The notes: a model not told the origin generated them from the letters alone. A stretch of DNA of 64,000 nucleotides from Prevotella sp. P5-108 (GCF_002251385.1 NZ_NPJJ01000026.1:28993-92992), one strand, 5' to 3'. Positions 44,968 through 53,728 are shown, counted from the first letter of the stretch. Translations and numbers: made by a program.

Positions 44968-45597
44968 CTATTTATCACGGTAAGTATTGTTGAAGGTCAA
45001 TGCCTGCTCCCATATAGAAACAGGTTCTTCGCAAGGGTCGAGTTGATAGAATATAGTTCCGATACGCTCAAGATTATAACCTTCATCCTTACACATATCC
45101 AACGTCAAACTGTGATTGTCCAAAGGAAAGCCATAGAACCCATCACTAATTAAACCACATGGCGAGGCAAGACATAAAGCTCCCATTTCGTATCCATTAG
45201 GTTCTTTTACCAGCACAACATCGCCAGTGAACATCCTACTACCATTGCTGTCATCATAACCTGTGTCTATTCCTGCAAAGATAGAACGCAACGTATAGCC
45301 ACGTCCTTCACAAGAATGTCCGAAGTAGTCTTCTACAATGTCAGGATTATGGTCTTCTTCAAATTCTTCACTCTGTTGCCAAACATACAGACCGCCATCT
45401 TCCCAAAAGAAGAAGTCACCAAAGTCGGCATAACCGAATCTGTTCTTGTCAATAACATAGCGTATGCGCAGACGAGGATAATTCTTCTTAACTCCAAGTC
45501 CTATTTCGCCCTTATGCTTGTTACATAGAAATGACAAGAGTTCCTCGTTAAGTACTTTCGGTATAAATCCATAATAGAGTTTCCTTGATTCTTCCAT
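44968..45597 (-). CDS. 209-aa protein of unknown function, first gene of the nuclease/WYL operon
   Basis: Cytoplasmic, acidic, no membrane segment. It reads LYYGFIPKVLNEELLSFLC at the start, FGDFFFWEDGGLYVWQQSEE in the middle, and later RMFTGDVVLVKEPNGYEMG, which has the phrase tGDvV seen in YopX-like phage and plasmid proteins. The resemblance is too short to name a family. A -7 promoter element lies 26 bp upstream, so it leads the operon. Confidence 0.7.
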   Translation of the reverse strand: MEESRKLYYGFIPKVLNEELLSFLCNKHKGEIGLGVKKNYPRLRIRYVIDKNRFGYADFGDFFFWEDGGLYVWQQSEEFEEDHNPDIVEDYFGHSCEGRGYTLRSIFAGIDTGYDDSNGSRMFTGDVVLVKEPNGYEMGALCLASPCGLISDGFYGFPLDNHSLTLDMCKDEGYNLERIGTIFYQLDPCEEPVSIWEQALTFNNTYRDK

Positions 45598-45622
45598 AAT
45601 AGTAGTATAATTAATTCAAATG

Positions 45623-45630
45623 CAAAGATA
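45623..45630 (-). promoter_or_regulatory. -7 element of the minus-strand nuclease/WYL operon
   Basis: Reads TATCTTTG on the minus strand, matching TAnnTTTG. The expected start is near 45615, about 18 nt before the first ATG. A -33 TTTG at correct spacing is not evident, which leaves room for regulator control. Confidence 0.55.
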
Positions 45631-45643
45631 CGCATTAGGTGTG

Positions 45644-45922
45644 TCAATATACTTTACAGGATAAAATTTTCTTCATCACCTGCTTCCAAGCTGAGCGCAG
45701 CCCTGGCGAAAGCGGTTCGCAGCTAATCAAGTCAAGTGTCTGGCGCAGTTCATCAAGCAATTCGGACCAGTATTTCATCTGCTCGTAGGCAAGCTTGATG
45801 CACTGCGCCCTTATTGCATAGGGCGACTTGGGGTCGGCAAACAGCCAAACATTGTCGTCGACAGCGAAATGGGTAAACGTCCAAAGCGCATTGACAGCCA
45901 CAAGGCGGTCGTTGTCAAGCAT
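45644..45922 (-). pseudogene. Internally deleted remnant of a HEAT-repeat-like protein
   Basis: 92 codons. The N-terminal part (MLDNDRLVAVNALWTFTHF) and C-terminal part (IRAQCIKLAYEQMKYWSELL, then CEPLSPGLRSAWKQVMKKI) look like the middle and the end of HEAT-like proteins of Bacteroidota that I recall as about twice this length. They are joined at FADPKSPY, consistent with an in-frame deletion. Upstream, the same frame is open for about 10 codons (KELLYQ) and then stops, so the 5' part is missing as well. Probably not functional. Confidence 0.5.
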
Positions 45923-45987
45923 AAGCTGATAAAGCAGTTCCTTTAACCCCTTAAATTAGCAGACTTATAATAAAGAATATCTGACAT

Positions 45988-46179
45988 ATGGCAAAGGTAA
46001 ATATAAAATCTGAGAAAATCACTCCTTTCGGAGGCATTTATTACGCAAACAAGGCTTTTTATGCGCTTTCACTTGACAAAGTCATCAACGTTTGTCTTCC
46101 ACTTTACCGCCGTATGCGCCAAATGGACAAGGACGGCAAGAAGATGGTGGCTGAATTTGTATACCGGCATGCCGTATGA
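45988..46179 (+). pseudogene. N-terminal fragment of an IS1380-like transposase
   Basis: Begins MAKVNIKSEKITPFGGIYY, the typical start of Bacteroidota IS1380-family transposases, then loses resemblance and stops after 63 codons. It carries a different part of such a transposase than the piece at 37.8 kb, so the two could be halves of one element now separated by 8 kb, or two elements. Confidence 0.65.
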
Positions 46180-46365
46180 CAAACTTTCTCTCTAACGAAT
46201 AATCAACCAAATACACACTTTTTCTAACGAAAAAGAGACATTCTGCAAGAGCTTTTAGGGATAATATCCACTAAAGCTACTTACAGATTGTCTCACTACT
46301 AACCGGATTGCTTATCGCAACTAAAACTACATTTATTCAGAATATTTCATTCAATCTTCAAAGTC
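46180..46365. other. A+T-rich DNA after the transposase fragment
   Basis: No gene or structured element recognised; probably insertion-sequence debris. Confidence 0.4.
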
Positions 46366-46542
46366 TTAGTCATTCCAAAAATCGCCGCGACCAGTATGTC
46401 CGTCACCATTTTCCTCATCAAAGAGAGAAGAGTCACGTTTTGGGGCAAACCCACATCCTATCTGTCCACCTTCGCTTCCACAAAGAAGAGACTCGATTCT
46501 AACTTTATACACATTGACTTCCGGCTTAATATAACTTTTCAT
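46366..46542 (-). CDS. 58-aa peptide gene downstream of the large secreted protein
   Basis: The frame runs from ATG 46542 to TAA 46366 and starts MKSYIKPEVNVYKVRIESLL, then CGSEGG, then a polar, Gly/Asp-rich tail ending GRGDFWND. Short proteins starting M-K-x-Y-x-K-P-E and turning polar after a small Gly-rich break are common in Prevotella and Bacteroides and are unnamed. There is no signal peptide. The CGSEGG break could be a leader/core border like that of double-glycine peptides, but a transporter or maturation gene is not nearby. It begins 15 bp after the stop of the large secreted protein gene, so it is probably co-transcribed. Confidence 0.6.
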   Translation of the reverse strand: MKSYIKPEVNVYKVRIESLLCGSEGGQIGCGFAPKRDSSLFDEENGDGHTGRGDFWND

Positions 46543-46556
46543 ATTTCCTTGGTTTC

Positions 46557-49353
46557 TTATTTGATAAATTTCTTTCCATTATGAATATACACTCCTTTGA
46601 CAGGACGTGACACCTTTACTCCCTGAAGGGTATAGAACGATGCGTTGCCGTCTGTACTATTCGGCTTGACTTCTGTTATAGCAGTAGTGCTTCCGCCATC
46701 ATCTTCGTCATCGAAGACAATAGCCATCTTGGCAAGCGACTGATTATTCAGGTCCGTCTCATTTCCGAGAAACTGTCCGTTAAAATCGATATACCCGAAC
46801 TTCGCTCCTACCCCACCGTCTACAGCACCATTTGCCGGAATACTCAGGTACGCCTTGTTGGCTTCGCTTCTACCATTCTGCGTAAGGCGGAAGAAACCGA
46901 TATAGTCGTCTCCGGTCTGATATTGCTTGTAATAGTTTGTGGAATGGAAGTTTGCAAGGCCGAAGAAACGATGGAGTATTTTTCCATCAGCATCGGTATC
47001 AGCGTTTCCGAGATTGTCGATAGCCGTGACTGTCGGCTTGAGATAGTTGTTCCATTCTTGACCGGCATACTCGTCTGCCTTTGTCCACACTGCCGTGTAA
47101 TTATCACCTTCTAACGGCATTTCAGCCGGTGCTTCCCTCAAGGAGAAATTCAGTGTGGCATAGTCTGAGAATGATTCTCCCTCTGGTACTTCCCCTACGA
47201 GTACCACTCCCATATTTGCCGGAATATACTTGAGCTGACGAAGATAAACCGTACCCATACGCTGTGAAAGTGGGTCTCCTGCATTCTCCGGTTTTTTGTA
47301 GCGATATGCCTCATACACTTTCACGTTGTCGTCGACAGGTGCCATTGCCACATTGTTGCTGTATGTACGGATAAACTTCCCTACACAATAGGTGAAAGGC
47401 ATCTTGATGACTTTTGTTTCTGATATGGTATAGCGAGAGATGTCTTTACCATCCTTGTCGAGCTCTGGGTAGAACCTTATCGTCCATATTCCTGCGGGAC
47501 GGTTCCAGAGGATATCCTTCTTATTAGGAGTTGTGCTTCCGAAGCCCTCCTCATCCTCTCTCGCCGTTTTACGGAACTGCACGTCGTTTGCATCGTCAGC
47601 CATACATGAGTGGTTGCCATCATCGGCGGCATCATAAGCAGATCTTGCAAATCCGGTATTGTTTGTAATATTGTTGTCCGTCTCGCCCCAGTTCTGGTCT
47701 GCGTCATGGTTGGCAACAAACCTGAAATGCGATTTGGCGTATTTTGCGTCTACAGTAGATATCGTCAGCGAGAAGCAATGCTCGTTGTCATCATACTTCA
47801 TGTCTCCTGCGGTAGAAGTATACTGCCAATTGCCCGTTGCTGCATCATAAGTTCCTTCCACGGCATCGCCTATCATAGACATGGTTTTTATCAGGGACTC
47901 AGCATCGTCAGCATTGCCGTTGATTATCTCTATACTGCCCGACAGACCATAACTGCCGTCTTGCATTGACAAATCGTTATTTCCTTTGTTAGGATTATAG
48001 TGTATTCTCTTTATACCCTGCAGATGAAGGGTGAAAGGTTTCTGGTTAGCCCATACCTTGTCACGATACTCGCTGGTAGAATTGTAGTCAACGCCTCCGT
48101 TGCCGAGGAAGAATAGTTTATCGTGAGTTCCGGAATTGTTGTTTACGCTCTTTGTGGCATGAATATCCGGCGTTGCCGTTTTAGCCTGAGCAAGTGTCCC
48201 TGTAGAGGATACGTCATTCACAATATAATCGATTGCCCAATAGCTGTTGGAACCATCAAAATAGAGCGGAGCTTCCATCTTGTCGCTGAATTTTCCCTGG
48301 CCACCTGTACGAGTGTCATAGAGCGGCTGCGCCGTAGCCCCTTCCTTGTTGTCAATAAAATAAGTCACACGTGTATTGGCATCATGCTTCACCTGCCAGT
48401 CGGAGGGTTTTCCGTCTTTGTCAAGCGTAAAGCTGAAGGTATACATGCCATCGTCGTCTATCACTCCGTCATTGCGGGTCACGAGATTCCAGTAGTTGTT
48501 GCCCTCTTCCATTGTCGCAGAACCGAGAAGTGTCTTTGCCCCTGTTGTTCCACAAATAGTTCCCACAGTTCCGTTTGTTGACGGCCATGCGCTGGTATTA
48601 TCCTTTGCACCATGCAGGTTGAATACCTCGCCCGGTCCGTAAACCATCTTATTGTCATACTCGTCAACAGCAAGAATCTGTGCATGTGCCGTGAGGCATG
48701 CCGGGATGCTGAACGAATAGCTCTTGTCCCTTTGCTGTTCGAATTTGAAATACACATGTTTTTTATAGTCTATCGTTGCGCCGTCGCCTCCCGGATTATA
48801 TTCTCCACCTTTATTATATTGCGAGAAGAAATTGCCCACGAGATAGTAACCCGGTTCTACATCTGTTGCAGGCTCACCGCTTTCTCCTGCGGAAGTTTTC
48901 TTTCCTTCTATCCATACGCGGCGCGTCGCGCCTTCTGTGATGTCCACATTAACCGTGAGATATTCATATTCGCCCGCCGTATAGCTTACTTTCCAGGCAT
49001 TGCTGCTTCCATAACAGTCGCTTTCTATAGAATAATAGGTGGGATTTTGTGTTCCTTCCTCGTTTATCGTAAGCGGATCACCATTGACTTCAGGCTGCAT
49101 CTGATTACTCTCCCCTGACACTCCGATACGGAACCAGAAACTCGTTTCGGGCATGGAAGTGATTTTAAGGGAATACACATTGTCGCCATAAGAAGTGTTC
49201 TGAGCAAGCTGATGGTTGCTTGGCACTTTATACTCACCAACGATACCGTTGATTTTTTTGGGCTGTAAGCAGATATGCATCTGCTGCCTTCATCTCCAAT
49301 ATTGTCCCAAGCATCAACATAAGGACAAATAGGCTTTTAGTTAATTTTTTCAT
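46557..49353 (-). CDS. Large secreted surface protein with type IX-like C-terminus, signal peptide out of frame
   Basis: About 930 aa if read through a frameshift. ATG 49353 opens a normal signal peptide (MKKLTKSLFVLMLMLG ... MKAADAYLLTAQK), but seven A residues on the coding strand (49253-49259) put it in another frame from the 907-aa remainder. With six, the protein reads on as INGIVGEYKVPSNHQL. The long part has several beta-rich modules (YYLVGNFFSQYNKGGEYN, FTFSFTLDKDGKPSDWQVKH, GIWTIRFYPELDKDG) and ends YTLQGVKVSRPVKGVYIHNG plus KKFIK, like the sorting domains of Prevotella type IX cargo. Substrate or host target unknown. A -7 element TATATTTG (minus strand, 49467-49474) may drive it. 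Confidence 0.7.
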
Positions 49354-49476
49354 CTTTTCAGAATTATCGCGTTATTAATAGATATGCTACGTTTTTAGTT
49401 AGTAGAGCAGGTCCTGCACATTATGCAGAACCAAGACCATCCTCGTTCTTTGGTTTTTTTCGACTGCAAATATATG

Positions 49477-49484
49477 TATTTTTG
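49477..49484 (+). promoter_or_regulatory. -7 element of the LytTR gene, overlapping divergent promoter region
   Basis: TATTTTTG ends 21 bp before the ATG at 49506. A leftward TATATTTG for the large secreted protein gene lies at 49467-49474, only a few bases away. The two promoters therefore face apart and cannot easily be occupied independently. Confidence 0.55.
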
Positions 49485-49505
49485 CATTACGCTATATTAG
49501 GGAAG

Positions 49506-49829
49506 ATGGAAAATATGGGGAAAAAGTTATGCAAACGTTTGCACCGCCATCGTCTCAACCCTCTGAATAATGCAAGATTTCCAATGAGTTATGCTGTACT
49601 GAATCTAACTATGTTGCCAACGGACGACATTGCCTATATAGAAGCTTTTGGCAACTACTGTGACGTGCATCTCTTCAACGGAGAGTCGGTGACGATGACG
49701 TTCCAGTTGCACTACTTTGTGGAAGCCTTTAACAAGCTGAAGCAGAATTTCTTTACGCATGTTGGCAAGAGTCTGATAGTAAACACAAATTATGTTTACG
49801 CCATCATACCGCCCAAAACTAACTACTAA
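49506..49829 (+). CDS. LytTR DNA-binding domain protein without receiver
   Basis: 107 aa. After a short basic tail (KLCKRLHRHRLNP) the protein is only a LytTR domain: DDIAYIEAFGNYCDVHLFNG, then FVEAFNKLKQNFFTHVGKS and LIVNTNYVYAI, the usual strand-helix order that ends in a residual strand. Full LytTR response regulators have a receiver domain of about 120 residues first; none is present, so activity must be set by abundance or by a partner. ATG 49506 is chosen over the upstream TTG at 49482, which overlaps the promoter. It is divergent from the large secreted protein gene, a likely target. Confidence 0.8.
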   Translation: MENMGKKLCKRLHRHRLNPLNNARFPMSYAVLNLTMLPTDDIAYIEAFGNYCDVHLFNGESVTMTFQLHYFVEAFNKLKQNFFTHVGKSLIVNTNYVYAIIPPKTNY

Positions 49830-49981
49830 TACTTTCTTCATTGCTTTTCTATACATAATTAGGCTATGTATATGCCATAAGCAAATCGTTGCAGATGGTT
49901 TGTATGAAATGATATAGAAAATGTATAAAACTACACTATTGGTCGTAAATGTAATTTTTGAAAGGCACGGCAGGATTATAA

Positions 49982-50021
49982 TAAAAGAGTCCTACAAGTC
50001 TTTCGACTTACAGGACTCTTT
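49982..50021 (-). terminator. Terminator of tRNA-Ser
   Basis: On the minus strand, AAAGAGTCCT pairs with AGGACTCTTT around an inner AAGTC/GACTT stem and GAAA loop, followed by TTATTATA. The hairpin starts directly at the 3' CCA of the tRNA. Confidence 0.8.
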
Positions 50022-50111
50022 GGCGGAGAGAGGGGGATTCGAACCCCCGATACGCTTTTGGCGTATACACGCTTTCCAGGCGTGCCTCTTAAGCCACTCG
50101 AGCATCTCTCC
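50021..50111 (-). tRNA. tRNA-Ser (anticodon GGA)
   Basis: Folds as a class II tRNA on the minus strand. The acceptor stem pairs GGAGAGA with TCTCTCC, the anticodon stem is CACGC/GCGTG with loop CTGGAAA (anticodon GGA, reading UCC/UCU), and there is a long variable arm (ACGC ... GCGT). The T arm is GGGGG/CCCCC with TTCGAAT. Discriminator G and an encoded CCA end it. It borders the A+T-rich segment on its left, and tRNA-Ser genes are common integration targets, but no integrase or duplicated 3' end was found. Confidence 0.96.
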
Positions 50112-50123
50112 TCTTAGCTCGTG

Positions 50124-50131
50124 CAAAAGTA
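50124..50131 (-). promoter_or_regulatory. -7 element of the tRNA-Ser promoter
   Basis: Reads TACTTTTG on the minus strand and lies 13 bp upstream of the mature tRNA 5' end. Confidence 0.65.
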
Positions 50132-50183
50132 CGAAAAAACTTTGGTAATCGTGGCTTTTGTCTTGAGTTTTTTTATATTTACC

Positions 50184-50978
50184 CTATTTTATTCCGAAGA
50201 TACGTTCTACATTCCTGTTGGTCTGTTGGGCCACCTCGTCATCGCTCACGCCGTAGCTGGCGGCCAGGCAGCGCATTACGTCGGCCACATAGGCACTCTC
50301 GTTGCGCTTTCCGCGATGGGGGACGGGCGCCATATAGGGGCTGTCGGTCTCGAGGACGATGCGGCTGAGCGGCACGACGGCGGGGAGGTCATCGCGTAGA
50401 TGGCTGCTCTTGAAGGTGAGCACTCCGCCGATACCCAGGCTGAACCGCTCGAAGCCGAGGAGCTCCTGGGCTTCGTTCTTGTTGCCGGTAAAGCAGTGGA
50501 ATACGCCGCCTACCAGTTCCTGCTCATACTTGCGCAGTAGCTTTACCATCTCGTTCTGCCCCTTGCGGCAGTGTATCATCAGTGGCAGCCGATACTCTAT
50601 TGCCCATTGCACCTGCCGCTCAAAGGCAAGCAACTGCTCGCGTTCATATTCGCGCGACCAGTAGTAGTCGAGGCCCACTTCGCCGATGGCTATAAACTCC
50701 TGCTTGCCGTTGCGGTCGGCGTCGAGCATCGTCTGCATCGTGTCGAGCTGCTCAGCCCAGTCTTCTCGCACCTCTTCGGGATGCAGACCTATCATGGGAT
50801 AGGCGTAGCCGGGGTATTGGTGGCAGACATCGAGCACCGTGGCGACGCTCTTCACGTCGATGGCGGGAATGAAGACGCTGCCTACGCCTGCCGCCTTGGC
50901 CCGGGCGATGACCTCGGGCCTGTCGTTGGCAAACTCTTCGCCGTCGAGATGCGTATGTGTATCTATGAATGTTGTCAT
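50184..50978 (-). CDS. tatD: TatD-family metal-dependent hydrolase (DNase)
   Basis: 264 aa, normal length. Metal-binding motif FIDTHTHLD at the N-terminus, catalytic Glu in IAIGEVGLDYYW (about residue 98), His in LMIHCRKG and VFHCFTG, and the terminal Asp in VLETDSPYM. TatD enzymes are cytoplasmic 3'-5' exonucleases or deoxyribonucleases linked to DNA repair and clean-up. It overlaps the stop of the polyprenyl synthase gene by one base and is the last gene of the tonB-synthase-tatD run. Confidence 0.93.
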   Translation of the reverse strand: MTTFIDTHTHLDGEEFANDRPEVIARAKAAGVGSVFIPAIDVKSVATVLDVCHQYPGYAYPMIGLHPEEVREDWAEQLDTMQTMLDADRNGKQEFIAIGEVGLDYYWSREYEREQLLAFERQVQWAIEYRLPLMIHCRKGQNEMVKLLRKYEQELVGGVFHCFTGNKNEAQELLGFERFSLGIGGVLTFKSSHLRDDLPAVVPLSRIVLETDSPYMAPVPHRGKRNESAYVADVMRCLAASYGVSDDEVAQQTNRNVERIFGIK

Positions 50979-51949
50979 CAGTACTGGCGTTTCATCATTC
51001 GTTCGGCATAGCGTCTCAGTTCTATCTTGCGCGACTCGTCTACGTTTACTGCCTCGAGATAGCGATGACTCTCCGTGAAGTAGAAGGCTATCTTCTCGGT
51101 AGCCATTCTATCGATGCCAATCTCGTTGTACAGTCTGGTCACAGCCTCAATCTTCTCCTTCGGCCTGTCATTGATGGCGAGCCACTGCTCGAGCTCCTTG
51201 CGCTGGCTGTCGTTGGCATGGGCGAGAGCATTGATGAGCATGAAGGTCTTCTTGCCGGCGAGGATGTCGCCGCCGATGGCCTTGCCAAACACCTTGGTAT
51301 CGCCATAGACATCGAGGAAATCGTCCTGCAGCTGGAAGGCCAGTCCTATCTTTTCGCCGAAGCGGTAGAGGTTGTCACAGTCGGCCTCGGGAGCGTCGGC
51401 AAGCAGCGCGCCAATCTTCAGCGCGCACGCCAGCAGCACGCTGGTCTTCAGGCGTATCATTTCGATGTACTCTGCCTCTGTTACATCATTGCGCTGCTCG
51501 AACTCCATGTCATACTGCTGACCTTCGCCTATCTCCAGAGCCGTCTCGGTGAAGAGGTTGAGCACGTCGGCCAGCTTGTCGCGACGGCACTGGGCCATGC
51601 GCTGATAGGCGAGCACCAGCATGGAGTCGCCGCTGAGTATGGCGGTGTTGGCGTCCCAACGGCGGTGCACGGTCATGTGACCGCGGCGCAGGTCGGCATT
51701 GTCCATCAGGTCGTCGTGGAGCAGTGTATAGTTGTGGTAGGTCTCCAGGGCGCAGGCGGGCATAAGGATAGACTCTGGGTCGTCCTTGTAGAGATTGTAC
51801 GCCAGCAGCATGAGCGTGGGACGGATGCGTTTGCCACCCAGAGAGAGTACATACTTGACGGGTTCATAAAGACTAAACGGTTTTCTGTCATAAGGCAGAT
51901 GCTCAAGGAATTCATTGAACTTGGCAAGAATTTCGTCGGCTGTCATCAT
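50978..51949 (-). CDS. Polyprenyl (farnesyl/geranylgeranyl-type) diphosphate synthase
   Basis: 323-aa trans-isoprenyl diphosphate synthase joining IPP to allylic diphosphates. First Asp-rich motif DDLMDNADLRRG (about residues 82-93) with upstream LSLGGKRIRP (IPP-binding); second Asp-rich motif FQLQDDFLDVYGD (about 217-229). The residues before the first motif (ETYHNYTLLH) include aromatics, which favour a C15-C20 product, but length cannot be fixed by eye. It feeds quinone and lipid-carrier synthesis, using products of IspH. It starts 22 bp after tonB. Confidence 0.92.
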   Translation of the reverse strand: MMTADEILAKFNEFLEHLPYDRKPFSLYEPVKYVLSLGGKRIRPTLMLLAYNLYKDDPESILMPACALETYHNYTLLHDDLMDNADLRRGHMTVHRRWDANTAILSGDSMLVLAYQRMAQCRRDKLADVLNLFTETALEIGEGQQYDMEFEQRNDVTEAEYIEMIRLKTSVLLACALKIGALLADAPEADCDNLYRFGEKIGLAFQLQDDFLDVYGDTKVFGKAIGGDILAGKKTFMLINALAHANDSQRKELEQWLAINDRPKEKIEAVTRLYNEIGIDRMATEKIAFYFTESHRYLEAVNVDESRKIELRRYAERMMKRQY

Positions 51950-51970
51950 AATTATCTTGTTTTAGGGATT

Positions 51971-52681
51971 CTACAACTGGAACACTATGGGGATGGCGAA
52001 TAGCGTGCGGCAGGGCTTGTCGTTCTCCTTGCCGGGCTTCCACCGGGGCATTATCTTGACCACGCGCATCGCCTCGCGGTCCAGCAGCGGATGTACCGAC
52101 TGCTCTATCTTGGGCGAGGATATGCTGCCGTCGCGGTTGATGATAAACGACACCACCACCTTGCCCTGTATGCCGCCCCGCTGGGCTTCGGCGGGATAGC
52201 AGAGGTTCTGCGTGAGCCATTTGGTGAACGCCTCCATGCCGCCCTCAAACTGTGGAATCTGCTCGACCACCCTGAAGTGGATGGGCTTGTCGTCGGCAGG
52301 AGTCTGGGGTATGGCCTCGCTCACATGGGCCTTGTCCGTGAGAGCCTCGTCGCCGCCCGTCACTAAGGTGGGCCCCTCGGCGCTGTTGTCTGTGGCCTCG
52401 TCGGTCTGCGAGTCCACCTCCTTGTCTACCGCCTTGACCTGTGTGGTCACCGGCTTATCGGGCTGGGTGGCAGCCATCATGTCTGGCTGGGTGGCGGGAG
52501 TCTGCATGTCTATGTCCTGCACCATCTCGTCGAGCGAGTCGTCGGTCGGGTAGGGCTGGGATATAGAGGTGTACTCGAGGGCGACGTAGAGGATGGACAG
52601 GGCAAGCACCACACCCAGCAGGAAGCTCGGAAGGCGCTTGCTGTCGATGTCGCCAGAGTTGGTATGAGATGCTTTGTCCAT
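51971..52681 (-). CDS. TonB-family energy transducer
   Basis: 236 aa. A short cytoplasmic tail (MDKASHTNSGDIDSKRLP), one membrane helix (FLLGVVLALSILYVALEY, about residues 19-36), a long acidic and Thr-rich periplasmic linker, and a C-terminal TonB domain (GGMEAFTKWLTQNLCYPAEA, GKVVVSFIINRDGSI, REAMRVVKIMPRWKPGKEN). It transfers proton-motive energy to outer-membrane receptors such as SusC-type transporters. The linker carries acidic residues where Gram-negative TonB proteins usually have Pro-Lys/Glu repeats. ATG 52681 is chosen over the TTG at 52690. Confidence 0.88.
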   Translation of the reverse strand: MDKASHTNSGDIDSKRLPSFLLGVVLALSILYVALEYTSISQPYPTDDSLDEMVQDIDMQTPATQPDMMAATQPDKPVTTQVKAVDKEVDSQTDEATDNSAEGPTLVTGGDEALTDKAHVSEAIPQTPADDKPIHFRVVEQIPQFEGGMEAFTKWLTQNLCYPAEAQRGGIQGKVVVSFIINRDGSISSPKIEQSVHPLLDREAMRVVKIMPRWKPGKENDKPCRTLFAIPIVFQL

Positions 52682-52721
52682 TGTCGGCAATTATTTTGTG
52701 TCGTCTGCATTAATTCATATG

Positions 52722-52760
52722 CAAATTTAACTCAGTTTTTTGAAAAAACTCGTAACTTTG
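52722..52760. promoter_or_regulatory. Divergent -7 elements of tonB and porQ
   Basis: TAAATTTG on the minus strand (52722-52729) points to tonB and TAACTTTG on the plus strand (52753-52760) points to porQ, 21 bp before its ATG. The TTTTTTGAAAAAA between them is a perfect A/T palindrome. Confidence 0.55.
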
Positions 52761-52780
52761 CGAAATAATCAGGTAAATAG

Positions 52781-53728
52781 ATGAAAAAAAGTACATTTAC
52801 TCTCCTGCTTTTACTGTTAGCTCTGTCATGCCGGGCACAGGAGAGCCAGACAGCATACAACTTTCTGCGACTGCCGGTGAGTGCGCATGCTGCGGCGTTG
52901 GGTGGCGACAACATCACGCTGACCGACGACGATGCCTCTCTTGCCTTCCACAATCCCGCCCTGCTTTCATCGGTGAGCGACAAGACCATCGGTTTCAACT
53001 ATATGAACTACATGTCGGGTGCCAATATGCTCAGTGCATCTTACTCCTTGGTATTGGCAGACCGCGCGTCACTGGGTTTCGGGGCGCAGTACATCAACTA
53101 TGGCACGATGCGGCGCACCGATGCGAGCAACGTGCAGACTGGCGAGTTCTCCGCCAAGGATCTTGCCCTCTCCGCCACCTTTGCCTATCTGCTTACCGAC
53201 CGCCTGGCGGGAGGCATCACCGCCCGCATGGTGACGTCGTATATCGGCGACTACAACTCCATTGCGGCGGGATTTGACCTGGGGCTCAACTACTACGACG
53301 CCGACCGGGAGTGGTCGCTGTCGCTGGTCGCCAAGAACCTGGGAGGCCAGCTCAAAGCCTACAACGACGACTATGAGTCGATGCCCATCGATGTGCAGCT
53401 CGGAGCCAGCAAGCGCATCGAGCATACGCCTTTCCGCATCTCTGCCACGATGGTCGACATGAACCATTGGGATTACAAGTTCATCTACCACTGGGTCTTG
53501 GGCGTCGACGTGTTGCTCTCCGATAACATCTACGTGGCCGCTGGATACAATATGCGCCGTGCCAACGAGATGAAGATAGTGAGCGGCGACGACGAAGAGA
53601 GCAGCCACGGCGCCGGACTGTCCTTGGGTGCCGGACTGTCGCTCGAGCGGTTCAAGATAGGCGTCGCCTATGGCAAGTATCATGTGTCGAGCTCGTCGCT
53701 CGTCATCAATGCAGCTTATACATTATAA
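52781..53728 (+). CDS. porQ: Type IX secretion system protein PorQ
   Basis: 315-aa outer-membrane beta-barrel of the PorV/PorQ (FadL-like) type. Signal peptide [20 protein letters not shown], then the characteristic [20 protein letters not shown], then [15 protein letters not shown] and repeated amphipathic strands, ending with [12 protein letters not shown]. PorQ partners PorZ in the attachment complex that anchors type IX cargo to A-type lipopolysaccharide. It agrees with the C-terminal sorting signal seen on the large protein at 46.6-49.4 kb. The cmk gene begins 10 bp downstream, an order I recall in other Bacteroidales. Confidence 0.9.
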   Translation: MKKSTFTLLLLLLALSCRAQESQTAYNFLRLPVSAHAAALGGDNITLTDDDASLAFHNPALLSSVSDKTIGFNYMNYMSGANMLSASYSLVLADRASLGFGAQYINYGTMRRTDASNVQTGEFSAKDLALSATFAYLLTDRLAGGITARMVTSYIGDYNSIAAGFDLGLNYYDADREWSLSLVAKNLGGQLKAYNDDYESMPIDVQLGASKRIEHTPFRISATMVDMNHWDYKFIYHWVLGVDVLLSDNIYVAAGYNMRRANEMKIVSGDDEESSHGAGLSLGAGLSLERFKIGVAYGKYHVSSSSLVINAAYTL

